29,061 nucleotides of DNA from assembly GCA_038240075.1 (NCBI GenBank), contig JBBSEC010000057.1, forward strand, positions 1 to 29,061, read 5' to 3'. The notes beneath the pieces were generated by a model, which was not told where the DNA came from, ran no database searches, and worked only from the letters and a program-made list of their open reading frames with translations. Each line of letters begins with the position of its first letter. Within the stretch, counting starts at the first letter, position 1. The DNA comes from DATBAK01 sp038240075. Its GTDB lineage: Bacteria > Actinomycetota > Acidimicrobiia > IMCC26256 > PALSA-610. Positions 13,505 through 21,571 of the stretch are shown piece by piece. A program made the position numbers and the translations under genes.

Positions 13505-16162
13505 ATGGCCAAGTCGTCTCCAACACCGCCCAGAACCGCCGACGAGCTGCGCCAGTCGTGGAACGACTTCTTCGTCGCGCGGGGCCACACGTCGGTGCCC
13601 TCCGCGAGCGTCATCCCGAACGACCGCACGGTGATGTTCACCGTCGCGGGCATGGTGCCGTTCAAGCCGTATTTCGTCGGCGACGAGACGCCGCCGAGCA
13701 AGCGCATCGTGTCGATCCAGAAGTGCATGCGCGCGGGCGGCAAGCACAACGACCTCGACGACGTCGGCCGCACCAACCGTCATTTCACGTTCTTCGAGAT
13801 GATGGGCAACTTCAGCTTCGGCGACTACTTCAAAGCCGAGGCAATCCCGTGGGCGTGGGAGCTCGTCACCGAGGTATGGGGCCTTGATCCCGATCGGCTG
13901 TGGGTCACCGTCCACCACACCGACGACGAGGCGGCCGACATCTGGCGTGACGTCGTCGGGGTCGCGCCCGACCGGATCCAGCGCCTCGGCGACGCCAGCA
14001 ATCGCTGGAGCATGGCCGACACGGGGCCGTGCGGGTACAACTCCGAGATCTTCTTCGACGTGAACCCCGGCGCCGGCCCGGGCGGCGGCCCCGCGGTCGA
14101 CGAAGACCGCTACGTCGAGATCTGGAACCTCGTGTTCATGCAGAGCGACGCCAAGGCCGACGGCACCGTCGTGCCGTTGCCGAACCCGTGCATCGACACT
14201 GGTGCGGGAATCGAGCGTTGCCTCGCGGCCCTGCAGGGCGTCGAAACGGTGTGGGAGACCGAGCTGATGCGGCCGCTCATCGCGGTGGCCGAGCAGATCA
14301 CGGGCGTTGCCTACGGCGGGTTCCCCGGCACGGAGCGCGACGTGTCGTTGCGCATCCTCGCCGAGCACGCGCGCTCGATTGCCGTGCTCATCAGCGACGG
14401 AGTCGTGCCGTCGAACGAAGAGCGCGGCTACGTGCTGCGCCGGATCATCCGGCGCGCGGTTCGCCACGCCTACACGCTCGGCGTGTCCGATCTCGTCACG
14501 CCGACGATGGTCGACGCCGCAATCACGTCGCTCGGTACTGCGTACCCGGCGATCGCGGCCAACCGCGAGCTCATCGTCAACACCGTCAGCCGCGAGGAGA
14601 CCCGCTTTCGCGCCACGCTCGAGCGCGGGCTCGAGCTGCTCGACGAGATCCTCGAACGGGGCGACGTCTCCGGCGAGGACGGCTTCCGTCTGCACGACAC
14701 GCTCGGATTCCCGATCGACCTCACGCGCGAGATCGCGGAGGAGCGCGGCCACGCGGTCGACCTCGAGGGATTCGACGCGCGGATGCTCGAGCAGCGCAGC
14801 CGCGCGCAGGCCGCGCACAAGGAGGCGGGCGGTGCCGCGGCGGCGCCGATCGAGCTCTACCGCGAGCTGGTCGACGAACACGGCCCTACCGAGTTCACGG
14901 GCCGGCAGGAGTACACGTCGGACGCGCGCGTGCTCGGCCTGATCGTGGGGGGCGAACGCACCAATCGTGCGGAGCCCGGTATCACGGTGGACGTCGTGCT
15001 CGACCGCACCCCGTTCTACGCGGAGTCGGGCGGTCAGGTCGGCGACACCGGCACCATCACGGTGCACGCCACGGGTGCGACGCTCGAGGTGGTCGACACG
15101 CAGTACGGCCTGCCGGGAGCATTGGTTGTGCACCGCGCCCGCGTGCTTGAAGGTTCGGCCGTACTCGACGGCGACGTGGTGGGGGCCGCGATCGACGGCG
15201 TGCGCCGCGACCGGATCCGTCGCAACCACACCGCGACCCACGTGTTGCACTGGGCGTTGCGCGAGGTGTTGGGCACCCAGGTGAAGCAGGCCGGCTCGCT
15301 GGTGTCGCCCGAGCGGCTGCGCTTCGACTTCAGCCACCACGAGGCGGTGACCCCCGACGAGCTCCTGAAGGTCGAGGCGCTCGCCAACGAGCAGATCATC
15401 GCCGACTTCCCCGTGCGGCACTACGAGACGACCAAGCCCGAGGCCGAGCGCCTCGGCGCCATCGCGTTCTTCGGCGACAAGTACGGCGACATCGTCCGCG
15501 TGCTGGAGGCCGGGCCGTCGATCGAGCTCTGCGGCGGCACGCACGTGCACGCGCTCGGGTTCATCGGCCCGATCAAGATCGTGAGCGAAGGATCGGTCGG
15601 CGCGAACCTGCGTCGGATCGAGGCCGTCACCGGCGACACCGCACTCGCGCGCATCGGCGATGAAGAAGCGACCTTGCGGCGCTTGGGTGACCGTCTGCGC
15701 GCGGCGCCCGCGGAGGTCGAGGAGAAGGTCGACCGGCTGCTGGTGCAGGTGAAGGAGTTGAACGACGAGATCGCGACCCTGCGCGGGCGTGAAGCGAAGC
15801 TCGCGGCCGAAGGGCTCGCGGCGGCGCAGACCGGCGGGGTGGTGGTGGCGCGACGCGACGGGCTGTCGCCCGACGAGCTGCGCCAGCTCGCGCAGGCGAC
15901 GTTGGCCGCGCTCGGGCGAGGTGTGGTCGCGCTCGCGGGCATCGGTCCCGACGGGGCCAAGGCCGGCATCGTCGTCGCGGTCAGCGCCGATCGCCGCGAA
16001 GAGGGCGCGTCGGCATCGCAGATCGCGCAGGCCGCGGCACGCGTGCTGGGCGGCGGCACGGGGAAGCAGCCCGAGCTCGCGATCGGCGGCGGCCCCAAGG
16101 TCGACGGCATCGACGAGGCGCTCCGACTGGTCCGGGAGCAGGCCGAGCTCTGGGCACGGTGA
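13505..16162 (+). CDS. alaS: Alanyl-tRNA synthetase
   Basis: This 885-residue enzyme, the standard length, charges tRNA-Ala and hydrolyses mischarged Ser/Gly-tRNA. The class II core starts with LRQSWNDFFVARGHTSVPSAS and includes CMRAGGKHNDLDDVGRTNRHFTFFEMMGNFSFGDYF in pieces typical of AlaRS. The editing site has HTATH at 575-579 and the partner C676 and H680 in CGGTH. A C-terminal coiled coil and C-Ala domain follow. ATG 13505 gives the usual N-terminus; a longer frame reaches back to 13454 but overlaps the preceding gene. The stop overlaps ruvX by 4 nt (GTGA). Confidence 0.96.
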   Translation: MAKSSPTPPRTADELRQSWNDFFVARGHTSVPSASVIPNDRTVMFTVAGMVPFKPYFVGDETPPSKRIVSIQKCMRAGGKHNDLDDVGRTNRHFTFFEMMGNFSFGDYFKAEAIPWAWELVTEVWGLDPDRLWVTVHHTDDEAADIWRDVVGVAPDRIQRLGDASNRWSMADTGPCGYNSEIFFDVNPGAGPGGGPAVDEDRYVEIWNLVFMQSDAKADGTVVPLPNPCIDTGAGIERCLAALQGVETVWETELMRPLIAVAEQITGVAYGGFPGTERDVSLRILAEHARSIAVLISDGVVPSNEERGYVLRRIIRRAVRHAYTLGVSDLVTPTMVDAAITSLGTAYPAIAANRELIVNTVSREETRFRATLERGLELLDEILERGDVSGEDGFRLHDTLGFPIDLTREIAEERGHAVDLEGFDARMLEQRSRAQAAHKEAGGAAAAPIELYRELVDEHGPTEFTGRQEYTSDARVLGLIVGGERTNRAEPGITVDVVLDRTPFYAESGGQVGDTGTITVHATGATLEVVDTQYGLPGALVVHRARVLEGSAVLDGDVVGAAIDGVRRDRIRRNHTATHVLHWALREVLGTQVKQAGSLVSPERLRFDFSHHEAVTPDELLKVEALANEQIIADFPVRHYETTKPEAERLGAIAFFGDKYGDIVRVLEAGPSIELCGGTHVHALGFIGPIKIVSEGSVGANLRRIEAVTGDTALARIGDEEATLRRLGDRLRAAPAEVEEKVDRLLVQVKELNDEIATLRGREAKLAAEGLAAAQTGGVVVARRDGLSPDELRQLAQATLAALGRGVVALAGIGPDGAKAGIVVAVSADRREEGASASQIAQAAARVLGGGTGKQPELAIGGGPKVDGIDEALRLVREQAELWAR

Positions 16163-16608
16163 CGAGCGGTACCTCTGCGACACGACCGGGCCGGGTGCTC
16201 GGCGTCGACCTCGGCTCGCGCCGCATCGGCCTCGCGCTGAGCGACCCCGGTCGGCACATCGCGAGCCCGTTGGAGGTCCTGCAGCGGGCAAAACTGCAGG
16301 TCGACGACCATCGCTCCATTGTCGCCGTGGCCCGCGAGAATGAGGCCGTGGTGATCGTCGTCGGTCTCCCGATCTCCCTGTCGGGCGACCTCGGACCCGC
16401 GGCGCGCGCCACGCTCGAGGAGATCGATGCGCTGCGGCAGAGGGCCGGACCCGACTTCACGGTCGAGCCCCACGACGAACGCCTCACCACCGTGAGCGCC
16501 GAGCGGTCGTTGCACGAGGCGCGCATGGGGCGCGACGCGCGCCGCAAGGTCGTTGACAAGGTCGCGGCCGCGGTGATGCTCCAGGCGTGGCTCGAGGCGC
16601 ACGCGTGA
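16159..16608 (+). CDS. ruvX: Holliday junction resolvase-like / pre-16S rRNA nuclease YqgF
   Basis: This 149-residue RNase H-fold protein of the RuvX/YqgF family is implicated in 16S rRNA 5'-end maturation and, by fold, likened to resolvases. Key features are GVDLGSRRIGLALSD with the first catalytic Asp, VVGLPISLSGD, the conserved Glu in VEPHDERLTT, and a terminal Asp in VVDKVAAAVMLQAWL. It is coupled to alaS upstream and mltG downstream by 4-nt GTGA overlaps. The order alaS-ruvX-mltG-aroE is classic in actinobacteria. Confidence 0.93.
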   Translation: MTSGTSATRPGRVLGVDLGSRRIGLALSDPGRHIASPLEVLQRAKLQVDDHRSIVAVARENEAVVIVVGLPISLSGDLGPAARATLEEIDALRQRAGPDFTVEPHDERLTTVSAERSLHEARMGRDARRKVVDKVAAAVMLQAWLEAHA

Positions 16609-17675
16609 CACGGACCGAGAGCGAACGCTCGGACGCGCTCGAACGGAAGCGCCGACGACGCCGACGCGTGCTCGTTCCGCTCGTCTTCCTCACTCCGCTG
16701 GTGCTGCTCGTCGCGGGGGTCTACGCCTGGTACCGCGTGCAACTCGATCCGCCGGGGAGTCCCGGCGCTGCGATCACGGTGACGATCCCGGCCGGCTCGG
16801 GCGTGCGCGATATCGGCAAGGTGCTCTCGCGCGAGAAGGTGATCGACTCGAGCTTCGCGTTCGACGCGTACGTGCGCATCGATCATCACGGGCCGTTCGA
16901 CGCGGGCGAGTACCACCTGAAGAAGCACCTCGGCATCCAGGCCGCGGTCGACGTGCTCGAGAAGGGCCCGGTCATCACCTACGTCACCCTGCGCATCCCG
17001 CCGGGTCTGTGGATCACCGACGTCGCGAAGCAGGTGCAGAAGCAGATGCCCGGCCTGTCGGCCGCGAAGTTCATGGAGGTTGCGGGCTCCGGCGCGGTGC
17101 GGTCGAAGTACGAGCCCGCCTCGGTCCATTCACTCGAAGGCCTGCTGTTCCCCGACACCTACCGGTTCACCAAGAGCGATCGCGAGATCGACGTCATCCG
17201 CACGCTGGTGAACCGCTTCGACTCCGTCGCCACCAAGGACGGCCTCGATCGCGTGCACGTCGGGACGCTCACTCCGTACCAGGTCGTGGTGGTCGCGTCG
17301 ATGGTGCAGGAGGAATCGGGCACGGACCACGATCGCCCGCTCATCGCGTCGGTGATCGACAACCGGCTGAAGATCAACATGCCGCTGCAGATCGACGCGA
17401 CCGTGCTCTACGCGCTGCAGATCCGCAAGGCGTCGAACACCGCCGCCGACCGCGCGAACCCGTCGCCGTACAACACCTACGTGCACGAAGGCCTGCCGCC
17501 CACGCCGATCGGCGCGCTCGCCGAGAAGTCACTGCTCGCCGCGCTGCATCCCGCGTCGACGACGTATCTGTACTTCGTCGTCGCCGGTCGTGACGGCCAC
17601 AGCGCGTTCGCAACGACGCTCGCGGGGCACAACGAGAACGTCGCCGCTGCGCGCGCGTTGGGTCTGCTCGAGTGA
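16605..17675 (+). CDS. mltG: Endolytic murein transglycosylase MltG
   Basis: This 356-residue single-pass membrane protein has a basic cytoplasmic N-terminus (KRRRRRR), a helix at about residues 22-44, then a LysM-like part (ITVTIPAGSGVRDIGKVL) and the YceG/MltG catalytic domain. EGLLFPDTYRF and the catalytic Glu in VASMVQEESG are visible. The family cleaves nascent peptidoglycan strands in the periplasm and sets glycan chain length. GTG 16605 overlaps the ruvX stop; the longer frame to 16587 is not needed. The stop overlaps aroE (GTGA). Confidence 0.93.
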   Translation: MTRTESERSDALERKRRRRRRVLVPLVFLTPLVLLVAGVYAWYRVQLDPPGSPGAAITVTIPAGSGVRDIGKVLSREKVIDSSFAFDAYVRIDHHGPFDAGEYHLKKHLGIQAAVDVLEKGPVITYVTLRIPPGLWITDVAKQVQKQMPGLSAAKFMEVAGSGAVRSKYEPASVHSLEGLLFPDTYRFTKSDREIDVIRTLVNRFDSVATKDGLDRVHVGTLTPYQVVVVASMVQEESGTDHDRPLIASVIDNRLKINMPLQIDATVLYALQIRKASNTAADRANPSPYNTYVHEGLPPTPIGALAEKSLLAALHPASTTYLYFVVAGRDGHSAFATTLAGHNENVAAARALGLLE

Positions 17676-18523
17676 GTGTCAGTGGCCACACGCGTCTGAC
17701 GGCGGTCATCGGCGATCCGGTGCGGCATTCTCTCTCGCCGGCGATGCACAACGCCGCGTTTGCCGCGACCGGTCTCGACTGGCTCTTCGTCGCGCTGCCC
17801 GTCGAACGCGGTGCCGGTGGCCGCGCTCTCGACGCGGTCCGCGTGCTCGGCATCGAAGGCCTGAGCGTGACGATGCCCCACAAGGCCGATGCCGCGGCCG
17901 CGTGCGACGAGGTGCGCGGCGACGCGGCCCGGTTGCGCAGCGTCAACTGCGTGTCGCGGGGCGCGGGGGGCGCGCTCGTCGGTGAGTCGACCGACGGCGA
18001 AGGCTTCGTGCGGGCGCTGCGGGAGGAGGGTCACGAACCCGCCGGCCTCGTCGCGCTGGTGCTCGGCGCGGGCGGCGCCGCGCGAGCGGTCGTGCTCGCG
18101 CTGGCGCAGGCGGGCGCGCAGGTGCGGGTTGCGGCTCGGCGGCCGGAAGCCGCGGCCGACGCGGCCGGGCTCGCCGCGGGCGTCGCGGCGGAGGTCACCA
18201 GCGTGGCCTGGTCGGAGGTCGGGGCGGTGGCCCGCTCGTCCGACCTGATCGTCAACGCCACCCCGATCGGCATGGGCGCGCTGGGTTCCGACGCCGCGTT
18301 GCCGCTCACGGCCGACGACCTCGGACCGGGCCGGATCGTGGCGGAGCTCGTCTACCAGCCCCGGCGCACCGCGCTGATCGAGCTGGCCGCGGCCTCCGGT
18401 GCGGCGACCGTCGACGGGGTCGGGATGCTCGTCCACCAGGGTGCGATCGCCTTCGAGCGCTGGACGGGCACGGCGGCACCCGTCGCGGTCATGCGGGCCG
18501 CCGTGCTCGCGGGCCTGGAGTAG
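17672..18523 (+). CDS. aroE: Shikimate dehydrogenase
   Basis: This 283-residue NADPH-dependent enzyme converts 3-dehydroshikimate to shikimate in aromatic amino acid synthesis. It shows VIGDPVRHSLSPAMHN at the substrate site, the catalytic Lys in SVTMPHK, the substrate Asp in STDGEGF (usually NTDG), the Rossmann motif GAGGAARAVVLAL, and a C-terminal MLVHQGAIAFERWTG. GTG 17672 overlaps the mltG stop. It is last of the alaS-to-aroE transcript; T4P genes follow from a new promoter. Confidence 0.94.
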   Translation: MSVSGHTRLTAVIGDPVRHSLSPAMHNAAFAATGLDWLFVALPVERGAGGRALDAVRVLGIEGLSVTMPHKADAAAACDEVRGDAARLRSVNCVSRGAGGALVGESTDGEGFVRALREEGHEPAGLVALVLGAGGAARAVVLALAQAGAQVRVAARRPEAAADAAGLAAGVAAEVTSVAWSEVGAVARSSDLIVNATPIGMGALGSDAALPLTADDLGPGRIVAELVYQPRRTALIELAAASGAATVDGVGMLVHQGAIAFERWTGTAAPVAVMRAAVLAGLE

Positions 18524-18582
18524 CCCGGGCCCCCGCGGTCGCCGCGGTCGCTGTCGGTGTGCCCGCCGGTGGGCGAATTGCC

Positions 18583-18611
18583 TCAACCAGGGGTTCGTCG
18601 CGTGCCGATGA
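18583..18611 (+). promoter_or_regulatory. Weak sigma-28-like promoter before DUF4388 gene
   Basis: TCAA (18583-18586), 17 nt, then GCCGATGA (18604-18611). It is weaker than the other elements in this window: spacing is one longer and the -10 ends GA rather than AT or AC. Listed because it lies in the only gap before the pilus motor genes. Confidence 0.28.
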
Positions 18612-18642
18612 TCAGGGCGAGACGAACAAACGGAGCGTGCTC

Positions 18643-19668
18643 GTGTCGCTGCAAGGGACGTTCGACACGTTGCCCGTCACGGAGCTCTTCGGGTTCCTGG
18701 CGTCGGCAGCCAAGACCGGCGCGCTCCGACTCGAGGCGGGCGATCACGAGGCCTCGGTCTTCCTGACCGGGGGACTCTGCTGCGCGGTCGAGTCGGATGA
18801 CGCCGCGGTATCGCTTTCCGCGCTGCCCGCGGCCGCGGCGGCCACGGACACGGAGCTCGCGGCCCGCCTGGTCGATGTCGGGTTCGCGTTCGCCCGCGTC
18901 GGTACCGGATCGTTCCGGTTCAGCGACTCCGAGCTCGCGGAGTACGACACCGGTGTCACCACGCCGCTCGAGCCCGCCGTTGCAGAGATCCGGTCCCTGC
19001 TCGACCAGTGGCACGAGATCGAGGCGACGATCCCGTCGCTCGACGTGCGGGTGCGGCTCGCGCGGGTGCTCCGCGACGACGAGGTCGTCGTGACGGCCCG
19101 GGAGTGGATCGTGCTGGTCGCGCTGGAAGGCACGCCGACGGTGCGCGAGCTGGTGGCCCGCTGTCCGCAGCCGATGATCGAGGTCTGCCGGGATCTGAAG
19201 GGCCTCGTCGATCGGGGCGCGGTCGAGATCGGCGTCGACGTGGTGCCCGAGCCGGCCGCGGTGCCGGACGTGCGGCCGACGTCCGCCGGTGCCGCTGCCG
19301 GGCCCGTCGGGGTCGGGGCCGTCGAAGCCGCGGCGTCGGAGATGCTGTCGGAGATGGCGGCCGAGGTCCCGTCCGAGGTCTATGCCCCCGACTCCGACGA
19401 CTTCGTCACCGCGGAGGCCGCGGCCGAGGCGGCCGCCGACGCCGACGCGGTCGCCGCCGGAATCGTCAGCCGGATGGGCCGCTCCCGGCTCTCGGTGCCC
19501 GACGTCTTCCCGAGCGACGATGGTCCGGGTGACGCCGGCGCCGCCGGCACGGTGCTCACCGAGGTTGCGGCGGCCGCGGACAGCGGTAGGGCCGCCACCG
19601 AGCCCGAGGAAGCCGCTCCCGACCGGGGCGCCCTGCTCCGGCTGTTCTCGGCCCTGAAGGAGAGCTAA
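18643..19668 (+). CDS. DUF4388 (PATAN-like) protein
   Basis: This 341-residue protein has an N-terminal domain (SLQGTFDTLPVTELFGFLASAAKTGALRL in pieces, then a beta-rich part) of DUF4388 type, a fold linked to PATAN-type modules in bacterial signalling and surface-motility proteins. A winged-helix-like segment follows near residues 150-200. Residues from about 210 onward are Ala/Asp/Glu-rich and probably disordered, ending in a short helix (ALLRLFSALKES). GTG 18643 is favoured by GGAG at 18632-18635, 7 nt upstream; GTG 18637 adds two residues. No catalytic motif is seen. Its place just before pilB suggests an adaptor or regulator of pilus motors, which is inference. Confidence 0.78.
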   Translation: MSLQGTFDTLPVTELFGFLASAAKTGALRLEAGDHEASVFLTGGLCCAVESDDAAVSLSALPAAAAATDTELAARLVDVGFAFARVGTGSFRFSDSELAEYDTGVTTPLEPAVAEIRSLLDQWHEIEATIPSLDVRVRLARVLRDDEVVVTAREWIVLVALEGTPTVRELVARCPQPMIEVCRDLKGLVDRGAVEIGVDVVPEPAAVPDVRPTSAGAAAGPVGVGAVEAAASEMLSEMAAEVPSEVYAPDSDDFVTAEAAAEAAADADAVAAGIVSRMGRSRLSVPDVFPSDDGPGDAGAAGTVLTEVAAAADSGRAATEPEEAAPDRGALLRLFSALKES

Positions 19669-19683
19669 CCGGCCCCCGGGGCG

Positions 19684-19718
19684 ACCCGGGCCACCCGGGC
19701 CGCCCGGGCCGCCGGGCG
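19684..19718 (+). repeat. Short GC-rich tandem repeat after DUF4388 gene
   Basis: The unit ACCCGGGCC occurs twice in tandem (19684-19692, 19693-19701), then GCCCGGGCC (19702-19710) and a decayed copy. Each unit holds the palindrome CCCGGG, so strong secondary structure is likely. There is no T-tract, so it is not a classical terminator. Confidence 0.6.
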
Positions 19719-19758
19719 CGGCCTCTGGCGCGGGTCCCTGCCAATCTCGCCCGCGGGA

Positions 19759-19786
19759 TACAGACCGCCTGGTTTCACGCCGATAC
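19759..19786 (+). promoter_or_regulatory. Sigma-28/WhiG-like promoter before pilB
   Basis: TACA (19759-19762), 16 nt, then GCCGATAC (19779-19786). The core TCACGCCGATA is identical to the element before the minor-pilin operon. The predicted start of transcription, about 19793, leaves a short leader that carries the GGAGGAGG ribosome site of pilB. Confidence 0.55.
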
Positions 19787-19800
19787 GGGACGTGGACCCT

Positions 19801-19808
19801 GGAGGAGG
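19801..19808 (+). promoter_or_regulatory. Strong ribosome binding site deciding the pilB start
   Basis: GGAGGAGG is a near-perfect anti-16S match. It lies 5 nt before CTG 19814 but 38 nt before the first in-frame ATG at 19847, so it supports a non-ATG start. Confidence 0.65.
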
Positions 19809-19813
19809 CTGTC

Positions 19814-21496
19814 CTGTCCGACGGAACGCCGCTCGGCGCGCTGCTGATGCGCGAGGGCCTCCTGACCGAGGCCCAGCTCGACGCGGCCCTGAACGAGCAG
19901 GCCCGGGTGGGCAAACAGCTCGGCCGGATCCTCATCGAATCCGGGACGATCTCCGAGACCGACCTCGTCCGGACGCTGGCCAAGCAGGTCGGACTCGAGT
20001 ACTTCGACCTCGCCGACGCGAGCATCGACGCGTCGGCGGTCAGCCTCGTCAGCGAGTCGATCGCGCGGCGCTACCAGGCGATCGCGGTCGGCTGGGAGGA
20101 CGGCAAGCTCGTCGTCGCGATGGCCGACCCGTCGAACGTCTTCGCGCTCGACGACATCCGTGCGATCACGGGCCACGACGTGAAGACCGTCGTCACGAGC
20201 CCGACGGAGCTGGCGGCGACGATCGACCGGTACTTCCGCATCGACGCCGAGGTCGACACCGTCGCGCAGGCCGCGGCCGACGAGTACTCCGAGAGTGAAG
20301 ACCTCAGCAGTGTCAGCGAGGTGCTCGAGGACGCACCGATCGTCAAGTTCGTCAACCTGCTGATCACCCAGGCGGTCAACGACCGAGCGTCCGACATCCA
20401 CGTGGAGCCGACGGAGAACGACCTGCGCATCCGGTTCCGGATCGACGGTGTGCTGCACGAGGTGATGCGCTCACCGCGCTCGATCCAGGCGGGAGTGATC
20501 AGCCGGCTGAAGGTGATGGCCGAGATCAACATCGCGGAGCGCCGCATCCCGCAGGACGGCCGGATCTCGCTGAAGGTCGCTGGGCGCAGCGTCGACCTTC
20601 GTGTCGCGACACTGCCGATCGTGCACGGCGAGAAGGTGGTGATGCGGATCCTCGACAAGGGTCAGGCGCTGCTGCGGCTCGAAGACCTCGGATTCCTGCC
20701 GGAAACATTGGAGCGATTCTCGACCGCGTACCACAAGCCCTACGGCACGATCCTCGTCACCGGACCGACCGGTTCCGGGAAGTCGACGACGTTGTACGCG
20801 ACGCTCAACATCCTCAACGAGTCGCACCGCAACATCATCACGGTCGAAGACCCGGTCGAGTACCGGCTGGCCGGCATCAACCAGGTGCAGGTGCATCCGC
20901 GAGCCGGGTTGACGTTCGCGTCCGCGTTGCGGTCGATCCTGCGTGCCGACCCCGACGTCATCCTCGTCGGTGAGATCCGTGACCGTGAGACCGCGGTCAT
21001 CGCGATCGAGGCGGCGCTGACGGGCCACCTCGTGCTCTCCACCCTGCACACCAACAGCGCGGCGTCGACGCCGATGCGGCTCGTCGAGATGGGCGTTGAG
21101 CCCTTCCTCGTGACGAGCGCGATCGACTGCGTGGTCGCGCAACGGCTGGCGCGACGGCTGTGCGACCACTGCAAGGAGGCGTACCAGCCGACGGAGGCCG
21201 AGCTCGTGGAGGCCGGCTGGTCGCCCGAGGAGCTGTCGGGACCCGACTGGCCGGTGCTGCAGCGCGCGGTGGGGTGTTCGTCGTGCGGGAAGACGGGGTA
21301 CCGGGGCCGGTTCGCGATCCACGAGGTGCTGCTGCTGTCGGAGGAACTGGAGCGGATGATCATCGAGCGCCGCTCGACGGACGATCTCGTCAAGGTGGCC
21401 GTGATGGAGGGGATGATCAGCCTCAAGAAGGACGGCCTCCGCAAAGTCGGCCTCGGCCTCACGTCCCTCGAAGAAATCTTCCGCGTCGTCGCCTAA
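19814..21496 (+). CDS. pilB: Type IV pilus assembly ATPase PilB
   Basis: This 560-residue hexameric motor powers pilus extension at the cytoplasmic face. The N-terminal MshEN-like domain has tandem motifs PLGALLMREGLLTEAQL and QLGRILIESGTISETDL; MshEN domains of this kind bind c-di-GMP in known systems. The ATPase core has Walker A GPTGSGKSTT near 317-326, the Asp box TVEDPVEY, Walker B DPDVILVGEIRD and the His box TGHLVLSTLHT, then a zinc-binding CDHC...CSSC tetracysteine motif typical of PilB/GspE. CTG 19814 is chosen because the perfect ribosome site is 5 nt upstream and the MshEN domain would otherwise lose its first motif. ATG 19847 is the conservative alternative. Confidence 0.95.
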   Translation: MSDGTPLGALLMREGLLTEAQLDAALNEQARVGKQLGRILIESGTISETDLVRTLAKQVGLEYFDLADASIDASAVSLVSESIARRYQAIAVGWEDGKLVVAMADPSNVFALDDIRAITGHDVKTVVTSPTELAATIDRYFRIDAEVDTVAQAAADEYSESEDLSSVSEVLEDAPIVKFVNLLITQAVNDRASDIHVEPTENDLRIRFRIDGVLHEVMRSPRSIQAGVISRLKVMAEINIAERRIPQDGRISLKVAGRSVDLRVATLPIVHGEKVVMRILDKGQALLRLEDLGFLPETLERFSTAYHKPYGTILVTGPTGSGKSTTLYATLNILNESHRNIITVEDPVEYRLAGINQVQVHPRAGLTFASALRSILRADPDVILVGEIRDRETAVIAIEAALTGHLVLSTLHTNSAASTPMRLVEMGVEPFLVTSAIDCVVAQRLARRLCDHCKEAYQPTEAELVEAGWSPEELSGPDWPVLQRAVGCSSCGKTGYRGRFAIHEVLLLSEELERMIIERRSTDDLVKVAVMEGMISLKKDGLRKVGLGLTSLEEIFRVVA

Positions 21497-21505
21497 CCGC
21501 TTGCT

Positions 21506-21557
21506 CGGTTCTGATGGTCCGGAACGACCGAATCGGGCGCGCCGGACCATCAGAACG
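21506..21557 (+). repeat. Palindromic repeat, copy 1
   Basis: A perfect 15-bp inverted repeat (GTTCTGATGGTCCGG at 21508-21522, its complement at 21542-21556) surrounds a 19-nt loop containing CGACCGAATCGGGC. It sits between the convergent ends of pilB and the DUF559 gene. The same element recurs at 22675 and 22744. There is no T-tract on either strand. Confidence 0.85.
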
Positions 21558-21571
21558 CGGGGACCGGTTCC

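Noticed and set aside
13226..16291. 1021-codon open frame on the minus strand opposite alaS
   Set aside because: It is fully antisense to alaS with its editing motifs intact. The same applies to the long antisense frames at 7206-9419 and 9113-11341.
18559..18642. Longer N-terminus for the DUF4388 protein
   Set aside because: The extra residues are low complexity and cover the candidate promoter; GTG 18643 has GGAG 7 nt upstream and gives the expected domain start.
21506..21557. Intrinsic terminator between pilB and the DUF559 gene
   Set aside because: The hairpin lacks a T-tract, has a 19-nt loop, and the same element occurs twice in the promoter region before pilT; classed as a repeat instead.
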